Position numbers and translations under genes: made by a program
From: Qipengyuania pelagi
Lineage (GTDB): Bacteria; Pseudomonadota; Alphaproteobacteria; Sphingomonadales; Sphingomonadaceae
Length of the DNA stretch: 64,000 bases
NCBI RefSeq assembly: GCF_009827295.1
Contig: NZ_WTYD01000001.1
Coordinates: forward strand, 1-64,000
Direction: 5' to 3'
The notes under the pieces: model-generated
The model's input: the letters and a program-made list of their open reading frames with translations, nothing else
Databases searched by the model: none
Told to the model about the DNA's origin: nothing
Shown here: positions 47,647 through 55,895 of the stretch, piece by piece
Layout of the letters: each line of letters opens with the position of its first letter
Numbering within the stretch: position 1 is the stretch's first letter

Positions 47647-48564
47647 ATGACCCGACTCGCTCCCTTCGCGTTCGCCGCTCTCGCAACCTGCGCCGCTTCC
47701 CTGGTCGGCGCCGCGCCCGCTGCGGCGCAGTCGCTCGGCGTGATCCATCTTCCCAGCCAGCCGCTGGTTCTGGAAGCGCATCATCCGAAACTGCCCTACG
47801 TCATGCCGAGCGCGGTGATCCCCGGGCAGGCGTTGGTTTATGCCGTGGCCCCGACGGACCTTCCGGCATGGAGCCCATCGCATTCGGTCCAGACCTCCGT
47901 TGGGCGCGCGCAGACGCAGCGCTTCGTCGAATCGCATCGCGTTCGCCCCACCTACGGGGCGGTCGAATACGGACCGTTCCGGGTCATCGACGGGCAGACC
48001 GTCGCTCTCTTGGGCGAGACCGATTCGCGTAGTCCGGCGCATTTCGCGCGACTCCTGCGCGACCATCCCGGTCTGGCGCGGCTCGAAATGGTGGAATGCC
48101 CCGGCACGCTGGACGATCGGGCCAATCTCGAACTCGGCCGCATGATCCGCCGCGCCAGGCTGTCGACAGTGGTGCCGGCCAACGGCTCGGTGCGATCCGG
48201 CGCGGTCGAACTCTTTCTTGCGGGCGTGGAGCGCCGAATCGACAATGGCGCCGAGTTCGCGGTCCATAGCTGGCGCGACGAATACGGGCGCGAAGCTAGC
48301 GATTTCTCCATGGAGGCGCCGCAGAACCGCACCTATCTCGACTATTACCGCGAGATGGGCATGGATGAGGGGCAGGCCCGCGCTTTCTACGCCATGACCA
48401 ATTCGGTCCCGCATCATCGCGCCCGCTGGATGCGCGCGGGCGAGATGCGCGAATGGGTGGGCTATCGCGCGCCTGTCGAACGGCCTATGGTCGAGCGCAG
48501 CCCGATGCCGGTCCAGCGGGCGCAGAACCCGCGGATCGCCTATCTCTCGCTCGAGGTGTCGTGA
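47647..48564 (+). CDS. Secreted hypothetical protein, ClpP/COG3904-like
   Basis: 305 aa from the ATG at 47,647, which starts a clean signal peptide (MTRLAPFAFAALATCAASLV, then AAPAAAQS). The mature part includes YGPFRVIDGQTVALLGETDS, MVECPGTLDDRANLELGRMI, RRARLSTVVPANGSVRSGAV and ELFLAGVERRIDNGAEFAVH SW. The alternating strand / G-S-x-x-SG-A-x-x-F pattern resembles the periplasmic ClpP/crotonase-fold proteins of COG3904, where the Ser and His would be catalytic. Function unknown. It ends in a terminator before rpmH. Confidence 0.7.
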   Translation: MTRLAPFAFAALATCAASLVGAAPAAAQSLGVIHLPSQPLVLEAHHPKLPYVMPSAVIPGQALVYAVAPTDLPAWSPSHSVQTSVGRAQTQRFVESHRVRPTYGAVEYGPFRVIDGQTVALLGETDSRSPAHFARLLRDHPGLARLEMVECPGTLDDRANLELGRMIRRARLSTVVPANGSVRSGAVELFLAGVERRIDNGAEFAVHSWRDEYGREASDFSMEAPQNRTYLDYYREMGMDEGQARAFYAMTNSVPHHRARWMRAGEMREWVGYRAPVERPMVERSPMPVQRAQNPRIAYLSLEVS

Positions 48565-48619
48565 TCCCAAATCCGCTTGACGGAGGCGCAGGGCTACTCT
48601 AAGCGCGCCTCCTGTCAGC

Positions 48620-48648
48620 GGTCGCCTGAACGGGCGGCCCTTTTTATT
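48620..48648 (+). terminator. Rho-independent terminator after the secreted protein gene
   Basis: Stem GGTCGCC / GGGCGGCC with a TGAAC loop, followed by C and TTTTTATT, 56 bp after the stop codon. Confidence 0.75.
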
Positions 48649-48695
48649 GGTGCGGCCTGTCCGCACCTCCGATCTATATTCTTGAGGACGATCCG

Positions 48696-48830
48696 ATGAA
48701 GCGGACTTTCCAGCCTTCGAACCTCGTACGCGCCCGTCGCCACGGTTTCTTCGCCCGCAAGGCGACTCCCGGTGGCCGCAAGGTCCTGCGCGCCCGCCGC
48801 AAGCGCGGCCGCAAGAACCTCTGCGCGTAA
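48696..48830 (+). CDS. rpmH: Ribosomal protein bL34
   Basis: 44 aa: starts [19 protein letters not shown] and ends [11 protein letters not shown], the canonical L34 pattern (KRT-QPS-L-R-R-HGF--R--T--G--VL--RR-KGR--L). It is a component of the large ribosomal subunit. It precedes rnpA in the conserved rpmH-rnpA-yidD-yidC order. GAGG lies 8 bases before the ATG. Two hairpins separate it from rnpA, so transcription may be attenuated between the two. Confidence 0.97.
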   Translation: MKRTFQPSNLVRARRHGFFARKATPGGRKVLRARRKRGRKNLCA

Positions 48831-48837
48831 ATTGAGC

Positions 48838-48859
48838 GCACCCGTTTAGGCGGGTGCCT
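48838..48859 (+). terminator. Hairpin after rpmH
   Basis: Stem GCACCCG / CGGGTGC with a TTTAGG-like loop, followed by CTTCTCC, 7 bp after the rpmH stop. Confidence 0.6.
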
Positions 48860-48903
48860 TCTCCTCGCGCCTGACGGCGTTGAGGGCGGCCAATCGGCCT
48901 TGC

Positions 48904-48927
48904 GGGCTCCTTACGGAGCCCGTTTTC
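48904..48927 (+). terminator. Second hairpin in the rpmH-rnpA spacer
   Basis: Stem GGGCTCC / GGAGCCC with a TTAC loop, followed by GTTTTCG. It lies 74 bp after rpmH in a 288-bp spacer that otherwise shows no gene. Confidence 0.6.
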
Positions 48928-49118
48928 GTGCGCGTGTCAGATTTTTTGTGGCAGAGCGATATCGGCAGGCAATTGCCTGGTTGTAGCCCGATCCGCGACC
49001 AGCGGATCGCAAGGGCGACCGCCCGCCCGCAGCGCCGCCAGGCGCGAGGACATCGCGAGCGCGGACGCGCTTGTGCAAAACCAAAGACTCTCTCTCCCCT
49101 CCAAGCTATCCTCCCGGC

Positions 49119-49535
49119 ATGACCGCTCCCCTTTCAACCATCCGCAAGCGCGCGGACTTTCTCGCGGCGAATCGCGGGCTGCGCGTGGCGCGACCGGGCT
49201 TCGTGCTGCTGGCGCACCCGAATGACGGACGGGGCAAGCGCTTCGGCATCACCGTGACGAAAAAGGTCGGCAATGCCGTCATCCGCAACCGGATGAAGCG
49301 GCGCTTTCGCGAATTGCTGCGCGCGGCTTTGCCGGAGCGGGGGCTGGCCGATCACGATCACATTCTTATCGGGCGCGATGGCGGGATCGAGCGCGATTTC
49401 GCTGCGCTGGCCGCCGAGCTGGACGAAGCCCTCGCCCGCGCCGCTGCGGGCAAGGGCGACAGGCGGAGGCCGCCCCATCGCTCGCGGGCCTCTCGTTCTC
49501 TGGGGCGCGGCAAGGCCGGGGGAGCGAAGGCCTGA
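49119..49535 (+). CDS. rnpA: Ribonuclease P protein component
   Basis: 138 aa from the ATG at 49,119 ([20 protein letters not shown]), the usual N-terminus of alphaproteobacterial RnpA; the 16 residues upstream are not conserved. The RNA-binding core is [20 protein letters not shown], then [10 protein letters not shown]. It assists the catalytic RNA in maturing tRNA 5' ends. The tail is unusually long and Arg/Ala-rich ([20 protein letters not shown]). yidD begins 3 bp downstream. Confidence 0.95.
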   Translation: MTAPLSTIRKRADFLAANRGLRVARPGFVLLAHPNDGRGKRFGITVTKKVGNAVIRNRMKRRFRELLRAALPERGLADHDHILIGRDGGIERDFAALAAELDEALARAAAGKGDRRRPPHRSRASRSLGRGKAGGAKA

Positions 49536-49537
49536 AG

Positions 49538-49747
49538 ATGAAGTACCCGCTTATCTGGATCGCGAGGGCCTGGCAGTGGGGGCCGAGCCGCATTCTGCCG
49601 CCGACTTGCCGCTTTGCCCCCTCATGCAGCGAATATGCGGTGCAGGCGCTCGACAAGCATGGTGCAATCAGGGGTGGATGGCTCGCGCTGAAGCGTATAG
49701 TGCGCTGCCACCCATGGGGTGGCCATGGCCACGATCCGGTGCCTTGA
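49538..49747 (+). CDS. yidD: Membrane protein insertion efficiency factor YidD
   Basis: 69 aa, normal size. The family core is [20 protein letters not shown], then [28 protein letters not shown]. It is peripheral to the inner membrane and aids YidC-mediated insertion. Starts 3 bp after rnpA and 98 bp before yidC. Confidence 0.95.
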   Translation: MKYPLIWIARAWQWGPSRILPPTCRFAPSCSEYAVQALDKHGAIRGGWLALKRIVRCHPWGGHGHDPVP

Positions 49748-49844
49748 GGGGCGTGCACTTGTTTCGAACCATGCTGCCATATCTTGATAATACACCTGGC
49801 GGATCCCATTCTCTCCGGCAGGCAATCGACGAACGGGACCGACC

Positions 49845-51617
49845 TTGAACAATTCGCGCAACCTGATCCTTGCGGTGGTGCTCTCGGCATTGCTGTTATT
49901 CGGCTGGGACGCTGCCATGGGCTGGCTGTATCCCCAACCGGTGGAGGTCCAGCAGGCCGAGAAGGTGGACACGCCCGCCGAAAACGCGGCCCTTACCAAT
50001 AGCGGGACCAATAACGGCGGCACTGTCGGTGCCGGGCCGGTGGCCCCCACGGTCGATCTCGCCACCGCACTGCGGGGCGGCAACCGGGTGCGGATCGATG
50101 CGCCGCGCGTGCAGGGATCGATCAATCTCGAAGGTGCGCGGATCGACGATCTGGTGCTCAAGGATTACCGCGAATCGACCGAGCCGGGGGCGGATTACGT
50201 TCGCCTGTTCGCGCCCGAGGGGACCGAGACCCAGCAATGGGCCGAATTCGGCTTCCTCGCCAACGGGCAGCGCGCTGGCATGGGCGCGACCTGGACGGCC
50301 GATGGCGACGTGCTGTCGCCCGACAGCCCGGTCGTCCTAACGCGCACGGGCGAGGATGGCCTGCGCTATCGGATCGCACTGTCGATCGACGATGAATACA
50401 TGATCACGGCGCAGCAGACGGTCGGCAATCCGGGCCAGAGTGGCGCGGTCATCCAGCCGTTCTCCTACATCGCGCGCACCAGCGACACCGCGACGAAGGA
50501 TATGTGGATCGCCCATTCGGGGCCGATCGGCGTGTTCGACGGATCGGCGGATTACGACTTTGATTACGACGATGTCGCCGAAGCGGGCAGCGTGGCCGCG
50601 CCCGGCCGCGCGGCGTGGCTGGGCTTTACGGACATCTACTGGCTTTCCGCGCTGGTCCCGGTTCAGACCGCCGAGTTCCGCGCCGATTTCCGCAGCCTCG
50701 GCAACGATCTCTTCCGCGCCGACCTGATCCACGATCCGGTGACTCTTGCGGGAGGCCAGCAGACTTCCAGCAGCACCCGCCTGTTCGCGGGCGCGAAGGA
50801 AAGCGCCGTGCTCGACGCCTATCAGGATTCGGGCATCACGCAGTTCGGGCTTGCGATCGACTGGGGCTGGTTCCGCTGGTTCGAAAAGCCGCTCCTGTGG
50901 CTGCTGCGTTTCTTCAACGGGGTGGTCGGCAATTTCGGCGTCGCGATCATCCTGCTGACGGTGGTGGTCCGCGGGCTGATGTTCCCGGTCGCGCAGAAGC
51001 AGTTTTCCTCGATGGCCGCGATGAAGGCGATCCAGCCGAAGATGAAGGCGGTGCAGGAAAAATATAAGGACGACCGGACTAAGCAGCAGCAGGAAATCCA
51101 GAAGCTGTTCAAGGACGAAGGCGTCAATCCGCTTGCCGGGTGCCTGCCGCTGATCCTCCAAATTCCGATCTTCTTCGCGCTCTACAAGGTGCTGATCCTG
51201 GCGATCGAGATGCGGCACGAGAAGTTCCTGTGGGTCCACGACCTGTCCGCGCCCGATCCGTGGAACCTCGCCAATGGATTGGCGGCCTTGGGTATCGAAG
51301 TGCCGAGCTACCTGATGATCGTGTTCGGGATCGGCGTGCTCGCTCTGCTGCTCGGCTTCACCATGTGGCTGACGTTCAAGATGAACCCCAGCGCGATGGA
51401 CCCGGTCCAGCAGCAGATCTTCTCGATCATGCCCTGGATCCTGATGTTCGTGATGGCGCCCTTCGCCGCCGGCCTGCTGCTCTACTGGAACACCAGCAAC
51501 ATCCTGACGCTGGCGCAGCAGAAATATCTCTATTCCAAGAACCCGCAGCTGCGCGCAGCGGCGGAGAAGGAACGCGCGGAAAAGGCCGCTGCGGCGGCAG
51601 CGAAGGCGAACGGGTGA
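49845..51617 (+). CDS. yidC: Membrane protein insertase YidC
   Basis: 590 aa with a TTG start (MNNSRNLILAVVLSALLLFG), the expected N-terminus for this group. Helix 1 at ~5-25 is followed by a large periplasmic domain (~60-345) and the insertase core with FNGVVGNFGVAIILLTVVVR, the hairpin MKAVQEKYKDDRTKQQQEIQ, LPLILQIPIFFALYKVLILA and the last helices near 480-550. The C-terminus is Ala/Glu/Lys-rich. It inserts and folds inner-membrane proteins, alone or with SecYEG. Confidence 0.97.
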   Translation: MNNSRNLILAVVLSALLLFGWDAAMGWLYPQPVEVQQAEKVDTPAENAALTNSGTNNGGTVGAGPVAPTVDLATALRGGNRVRIDAPRVQGSINLEGARIDDLVLKDYRESTEPGADYVRLFAPEGTETQQWAEFGFLANGQRAGMGATWTADGDVLSPDSPVVLTRTGEDGLRYRIALSIDDEYMITAQQTVGNPGQSGAVIQPFSYIARTSDTATKDMWIAHSGPIGVFDGSADYDFDYDDVAEAGSVAAPGRAAWLGFTDIYWLSALVPVQTAEFRADFRSLGNDLFRADLIHDPVTLAGGQQTSSSTRLFAGAKESAVLDAYQDSGITQFGLAIDWGWFRWFEKPLLWLLRFFNGVVGNFGVAIILLTVVVRGLMFPVAQKQFSSMAAMKAIQPKMKAVQEKYKDDRTKQQQEIQKLFKDEGVNPLAGCLPLILQIPIFFALYKVLILAIEMRHEKFLWVHDLSAPDPWNLANGLAALGIEVPSYLMIVFGIGVLALLLGFTMWLTFKMNPSAMDPVQQQIFSIMPWILMFVMAPFAAGLLLYWNTSNILTLAQQKYLYSKNPQLRAAAEKERAEKAAAAAAKANG

Positions 51618-51627
51618 GTATCCTCCT

Positions 51628-51714
51628 CGTCATTGCGAGCGCAGCGAAGCAATGCATCGCGGTCGCGCGTCACGACGTGGATTGCCGCGCGTCCTTCGGT
51701 CGCTCGCAATGACG
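51628..51714. repeat. Palindromic intergenic repeat (TCATTGCGAGCG family)
   Basis: Outer arms CGTCATTGCGAGCG and CGCTCGCAATGACG are an inverted repeat; inner segments AGCGAAGCAAT and GATTGCCGCG..CTTCGGTCG extend it, giving ~87 bp that could fold into one long hairpin. The right arm contains the ATG of engB. This sequence type is widespread between genes in sphingomonads (knowledge from memory). Confidence 0.8.
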
Positions 51715-52365
51715 AACGATCGGGAAGAAGCCGAACAGGCGGACTTGATCCGGCGCGCAGGCAAATTGTTCTCGGGCCGGGTGGATTTCCTCCTGTCCGC
51801 GCCCCAGCTCAAATTCCTGCCCGATCCTGACGTGCCGGAAATCGCGTTCTGCGGTCGCTCAAACGTCGGCAAGAGCTCGCTGCTGAACGCGCTGACAGGC
51901 CGCCGCGCGATCGCGCGTACCTCGGTGACGCCGGGGCGCACGCAGGAGCTGAACTTCTTCGAGGTGGGCGAGCCGACGCTGTTCCGCCTCGTCGACATGC
52001 CTGGCTACGGGTTCGCCAAGGCGCCGGTCGCGGTGGTCGAGAAATGGCGCAAGTTGGTCCGCACCTATCTGCGCGGGCGGCAGGTGCTGGCGCGCAATCT
52101 GGTCCTCGTCGACAGCCGCCACGGGCTGAAGGATGTCGACCGCGAGATGATGAAAATGCTCGACGAGGCGGCGGTCGGCTATCGCGTGGTCCTGACCAAG
52201 GCCGACAAGATCAAGGCAAGCGACCTCGCCAAGGTCGTCGCCGCCACCGAAGCCGAAGCCAAGAAGCACGTCGCCGCCTATCCGCACATCCACGTGACGA
52301 GCAGCGAGAAGGGCATGGGGATCGACGAACTAAGGGCGGCAGTGCTGAGCGACGCGGGGGTCTAG
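51709..52365 (+). CDS. engB: GTPase EngB/YihA, ribosome assembly
   Basis: 218 aa from the ATG at 51,709. G1 is FCGRSNVGKSSLLNALTGRR, followed by G2 TSVTPGRTQELNFFEVG, G3 LVDMPGYGFAKAPVAVVEKW, G4 VLTKADKI and G5 VTSSEKGMGI. It is needed for assembly of the large ribosomal subunit. The start lies inside the right arm of a palindromic repeat inserted between yidC and engB, so that repeat provides both start codon and leader. No typical ribosome site precedes it. Confidence 0.94.
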   Translation: MTNDREEAEQADLIRRAGKLFSGRVDFLLSAPQLKFLPDPDVPEIAFCGRSNVGKSSLLNALTGRRAIARTSVTPGRTQELNFFEVGEPTLFRLVDMPGYGFAKAPVAVVEKWRKLVRTYLRGRQVLARNLVLVDSRHGLKDVDREMMKMLDEAAVGYRVVLTKADKIKASDLAKVVAATEAEAKKHVAAYPHIHVTSSEKGMGIDELRAAVLSDAGV

Positions 52366-52526
52366 GCGGCTTTCGGCGGTTTGCTGCTGCGAATTGAATG
52401 TCCGATTTTAAGGTGCGTTGCCGACTGTCGGTTTTCAGAAAGCCAATGTAGAAACCTGCCATTCGCGCCTACAGGGGCTCCGACATTACTCTTGCTTTGC
52501 CGGCCCCGTCCCGGAAGCGTTTGTCC

Positions 52527-52886
52527 TCATCGCTCGCGGTACGCGTCGATGATCTCGACCTGTTCTCCGACCAGAATCAACGTGTTGTCATGGTCGAGAA
52601 AGGTCTTTTCGTCGGGGAAGACGGTGTTCTTGTACGTGTCCGAGGTCAATACCTTTTCCATGCCGTCCTCGCTGTCGAACCATAATTCGGCGGTCCCGTC
52701 GAAATCGGCGTTCTGCGCGGCGTCGGTCTTCAGTTCGATGGGGTGGGTTTGGATGTAGCGCAGGCAATGGGTTGCCGCCTCCGGAATGGAGCGGAATTTT
52801 GGTCCATGCACTTCGATATGGTGCTTCACGAATTCCTCATGGCTGAGGTCATCCTTGCGTTTCAGGAACATGGTCATCTTGATCAT
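52527..52886 (-). CDS. EthD-domain protein
   Basis: 119 aa. The pattern IKMTMFLKRKDDLSHEEFVK HHIEVHGPKFRSIPEA and ELWFDSEDGMEKVLTSDTY is that of the dimeric alpha/beta-barrel EthD family, found near degradative enzymes for ethers, polyketides or aromatic compounds. Biochemical role unknown. It lies just downstream of an ABM-VOC fusion gene on the same strand (24 bp gap), both divergent from an IclR regulator. Confidence 0.88.
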   Translation of the reverse strand: MIKMTMFLKRKDDLSHEEFVKHHIEVHGPKFRSIPEAATHCLRYIQTHPIELKTDAAQNADFDGTAELWFDSEDGMEKVLTSDTYKNTVFPDEKTFLDHDNTLILVGEQVEIIDAYRER

Positions 52887-52910
52887 AGAACGGTCTTTCC
52901 TTGATAAGGG

Positions 52911-53744
52911 TCAGAGACTGGGCTGCGGCTTCCATCGCGGCATCGGGCAATCCTCCGGGTAATCGATACCATCGGGTGTCGAGATCAGCTCGATCAACAT
53001 GCCCCATGGTGCGCGGGCGTAGACGCCCGAATTTCCATTCCCATCCTCGACCCCTGCAAGCGGGTGGGGATCGGAGAGCAGCGCGCCGCCCGCATCCTTC
53101 AGGCGTGTGACGGCATCGTCCATATCGTCCACGTAAAGCGCGATATGCTGGAGACCGTAATCGGCCAGGCCCGCAGCGTCGGCCTGTTCGGCGTTCTCTA
53201 TACGGAACATCTCGATATTGGCGGAATGGCCGATCCGCATCAGACGCATGTGCTCCACTCGCGCACCTTCGGGAAGGCCGAGCTGGTGCTCCACCTCTTG
53301 GCCTTCCATTGGATCGGCATCGGCGGGCAGTACGTCATAAAGCGTGCGGGCTCCGAAGGTCAGTTTGAGGAAGTGCGAGGCGGCATCGATATCGGGCACG
53401 GTCACACCGACATGATCGATCCCGCGAACGCCCGGAGCGGCATCGTCAGGCTCGGCGGTTGGAGAAAGCTCGGTCACATCCGAGGCGCCGCCTTCGACAA
53501 GCTCCTCCAGCGCCGCGTTAAAAGCCTTGGTGTGGCTCATGTCGAGGTGCCGCTCGAACGCCGCCTTGTCGCGATAGCGCTCGATCATCAGCCAGCCTCG
53601 TTCGCTATTCGGTTTGGCGAACACCTCGAAGGCTTCGTTGCCCGCTTCCCTGCGAACGGCGGAGGCGAGTTCGGCGATGTGGGATGCCAGTTCGTCCTCG
53701 CGCCCCGGCAGGCCGGTGCATTGGGCCATCATGATATGCGGCAT
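52911..53744 (-). CDS. ABM-VOC fusion protein
   Basis: 277 aa from ATG at 53,744 (AAGGAG with a suitable gap). Residues 1-~95 form an ABM domain (MMAQCTGLPGREDELASHIA, GWLMIERYRDKAAFERHLDM S). Residues ~115-270 form a VOC domain with likely metal ligands: GIDHVGVTVPDIDAASHFLK (His), HQLGLPEGARVEHMRLMRIG, LQHIALYVDDMDDAVTRLKD (His) and GMLIELISTPDGI (Glu). The joining of a cofactor-free monooxygenase fold to a dioxygenase/glyoxalase fold suggests an aromatic or lactone catabolic step. Paired with the EthD gene. Confidence 0.88.
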   Translation of the reverse strand: MPHIMMAQCTGLPGREDELASHIAELASAVRREAGNEAFEVFAKPNSERGWLMIERYRDKAAFERHLDMSHTKAFNAALEELVEGGASDVTELSPTAEPDDAAPGVRGIDHVGVTVPDIDAASHFLKLTFGARTLYDVLPADADPMEGQEVEHQLGLPEGARVEHMRLMRIGHSANIEMFRIENAEQADAAGLADYGLQHIALYVDDMDDAVTRLKDAGGALLSDPHPLAGVEDGNGNSGVYARAPWGMLIELISTPDGIDYPEDCPMPRWKPQPSL

Positions 53745-53839
53745 AAGTTGGTCTCCTTGTGTCGGACTCACCTTTCCAATTGCCGCGCGGTAAGTCGCGT
53801 TCCGCGAAGCTGGCCAGAAAGCGAGGTGAAGTGCATAAG

Positions 53840-53854
53840 TTCAACATGGTTGAA
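53840..53854. promoter_or_regulatory. IclR operator candidate
   Basis: Perfect palindrome TTCAAC-ATG-GTTGAA, 12 bases upstream of the iclR start and in the spacer shared with the divergent ABM-VOC/EthD genes. Confidence 0.6.
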
Positions 53855-53865
53855 AGTTTGCGCGG

Positions 53866-54570
53866 ATGAACAAGCCGATCCAATCCGTGGAGCGCGCGAT
53901 GCGTATGCTCGAAATCATTGCCCGCGCCGATGGCGCTGCAAAACTGAGCAAGATTGCAGCCGAGGCGGGGATCAGAGCATCCACCGCACATAACATCCTC
54001 GCCACGCTTTCTGCGCTCGGCTATATTCAGCGACCCGCTGCGGGATCGGACTATCGTTTGGGGAGCCGCATTCTGAACCTCGCTCGGATCGCAGCCGATG
54101 ACGACGATTTGCGGCGGCAATTCAGACCCTTGGTCCATGATGCGGCGGAGCGGTTCGGCGAGTCGACCTACCTGATCGTACCCAGCGGAGACGAACTCTA
54201 CTATCTCGACGGTATCGAGAAAGCGAACAATCCGACCGCGCACAGCCGATTGGGGCAGCGCGAATCCCTGTCCGGCTCGGCCATCGGCCTGGTGCTTGCC
54301 GCCTTTATGCCGGGCGTGGCCCGTTCGCTGGAAGCGACGCAGGGCGACGAAGCGCTCTTAGCGCTCGATATGGTTCGCCGGCGCGGTTTCGCCATCGAGC
54401 AGGGCGATTACCAGTCCGGCCTGCACTGCGTTGCGGTTCCACTGCGTCGGGATGGAGAAACCGTCGCCGGCTTGTGCTTGAACGGCGCGGCCAGTCGATT
54501 GCCGCAAACGAAGCTCGAGGGGATAGCGGTGGCGATCGCGGACATGGCGCGGAAGAGTTCAAGCGGCTGA
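53866..54570 (+). CDS. IclR-family transcriptional regulator
   Basis: 234 aa. The N-terminal winged helix is AMRMLEIIARADGAAKLSKI with GIRASTAHNILATLSALGYI, and the C-terminal GAF-like effector domain includes YRLGSRILNLARIA, DGIEKANNPTAHSRLGQRES and GLHCVAVPLRRDGETVAGLC. By family, it responds to aromatic or carboxylic acid effectors. It is divergent from the ABM-VOC/EthD pair, its likely target. Confidence 0.92.
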   Translation: MNKPIQSVERAMRMLEIIARADGAAKLSKIAAEAGIRASTAHNILATLSALGYIQRPAAGSDYRLGSRILNLARIAADDDDLRRQFRPLVHDAAERFGESTYLIVPSGDELYYLDGIEKANNPTAHSRLGQRESLSGSAIGLVLAAFMPGVARSLEATQGDEALLALDMVRRRGFAIEQGDYQSGLHCVAVPLRRDGETVAGLCLNGAASRLPQTKLEGIAVAIADMARKSSSG

Positions 54571-54706
54571 GTAGCGTTTCGCGAAAGCAATCATGTGGCG
54601 GCTTGTAAGAAAGACGCGAAGGTGTCCCAACGACCGAAATCGAGGCCGTTTACTGACAACCCGCTAGTCATAGATTCAATGGCCCGCGAACACTCACTGA
54701 GTCGTT

Positions 54707-55123
54707 CTATCTCGCAAAGATCATCGCGTCGTCCGCAAATGCCTTGAATTCCAGCGCATTGCCGCTGGGGTCGCGAAAGAACATGGTGGCCTGTTCGCCC
54801 GGCTGGCCCTTGAAGCGGATGGTCGGCTCCATGGCGAAATCCGTGCCTGCCGCGATCAGCCTGTCCGCCAGTTTCTGCCAGTCCCCCATCTCCAGCAGTA
54901 CGCCGAAATGCGGGACGGGCACGTCATGGCCATCGACCTCGTTGCTGGCGCGATCTCCTGCATTTCCGCCCAGATGGGCGACCAATTGGTGGCCGAAGAA
55001 TTCGAAATCGACCCATTCCGCCGAACTGCGCCCCTCCGAACAGCCGAGCAGGTCGCCGTAGAAGGCGCGCGCCTCCGAAAGATCGCGGACGGGGAAGGCG
55101 AGGTGGAAGGGGCGCAATGTCAT
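54707..55123 (-). CDS. VOC-family glyoxalase/dioxygenase-like protein
   Basis: 138 aa from the ATG at 55,123; 15 upstream residues in the open frame are not conserved. [20 protein letters not shown] and [17 protein letters not shown] are the ends of a double VOC fold. [14 protein letters not shown] gives a His ligand, [10 protein letters not shown] another and the final LEFK the Glu. Relatives are annotated as glyoxalase or bleomycin-resistance-like. Substrate unknown. Confidence 0.88.
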   Translation of the reverse strand: MTLRPFHLAFPVRDLSEARAFYGDLLGCSEGRSSAEWVDFEFFGHQLVAHLGGNAGDRASNEVDGHDVPVPHFGVLLEMGDWQKLADRLIAAGTDFAMEPTIRFKGQPGEQATMFFRDPSGNALEFKAFADDAMIFAR

Positions 55124-55226
55124 GATGCTTTCATATCGCTGGCCGAGCGACGCGCCTAGAGCCCGCATCCGCCTCGACAGCCCTCGGCAGAGCCTCTACC
55201 GCGCATCCAACCAAGCGGGGCATCCC

Positions 55227-55895
55227 ATGAAACTGATCATCGGCAACAAGAACTATTCCAGCTGGTCGCTGCGCGCCTGGCTCGCGGTCAAGCAATCGGG
55301 CCTCTCCTTCGAGGAAATCACCGTGCCGATGTTCGGCGAACAATGGGAAAGCGCCAAACAGCAGGACGGCTTCCAGGCCTCGTCGGGCAAGGTGCCGATC
55401 CTGTGGGATGGGGAGACGGTGATCTGGGACAGCCTCGCCATTCTCGAATATTGCGCCGACAAGGTCGGGCGCGACCGCTTCTGGCCCAAGGACGATACCG
55501 CGCGAGGCATGGCCCGCGCGATGGTTGCAGAGATGCATTCGAGCTACGGAGCGTTGCGCAGCGAATGCCCGATGAACATCCGCAAGCGCTTCCAGGGCGT
55601 TCACCTCACCGATGCCTGCAAGCACGACATCGTCCGCATTCTCGGCCTGTGGGCGGAGGCGCGGGCGCGTTTCGGTGATGGGGGGCCGTTCCTGTTCGGC
55701 ACGTTCGGCGCGGCGGACGTGTTCTACGCCCCCGTGGTCAGCCGCTTCATCAGCTACGGAATCGGCGTGCCCGGTTTCGCCGCGACCTATATGGAAGCGG
55801 TGTGGGAGCATGACTGGATGCAGAGCTGGATCGCGGCCTCCGACAACGAGGAATGGGTGATCGAACAATACGAAACCGCGCCCGGAGAAGCCTGA
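55227..55895 (+). CDS. Glutathione S-transferase family protein
   Basis: 222 aa from ATG at 55,227. The thioredoxin-like N-domain starts MKLIIGNKNYSSWSLRAWLA, with Ser12-14 as likely catalytic residue, and continues KVPILWDGETVIWDSLAILE, the glutathione-binding motif. The helical C-domain follows with SYGALRSECPMNIR and ADVFYAPVVSRFISYGI. It conjugates glutathione to electrophiles. Its stop overlaps the S1/P1 nuclease start (TGATG), an unusual pairing. Confidence 0.92.
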   Translation: MKLIIGNKNYSSWSLRAWLAVKQSGLSFEEITVPMFGEQWESAKQQDGFQASSGKVPILWDGETVIWDSLAILEYCADKVGRDRFWPKDDTARGMARAMVAEMHSSYGALRSECPMNIRKRFQGVHLTDACKHDIVRILGLWAEARARFGDGGPFLFGTFGAADVFYAPVVSRFISYGIGVPGFAATYMEAVWEHDWMQSWIAASDNEEWVIEQYETAPGEA

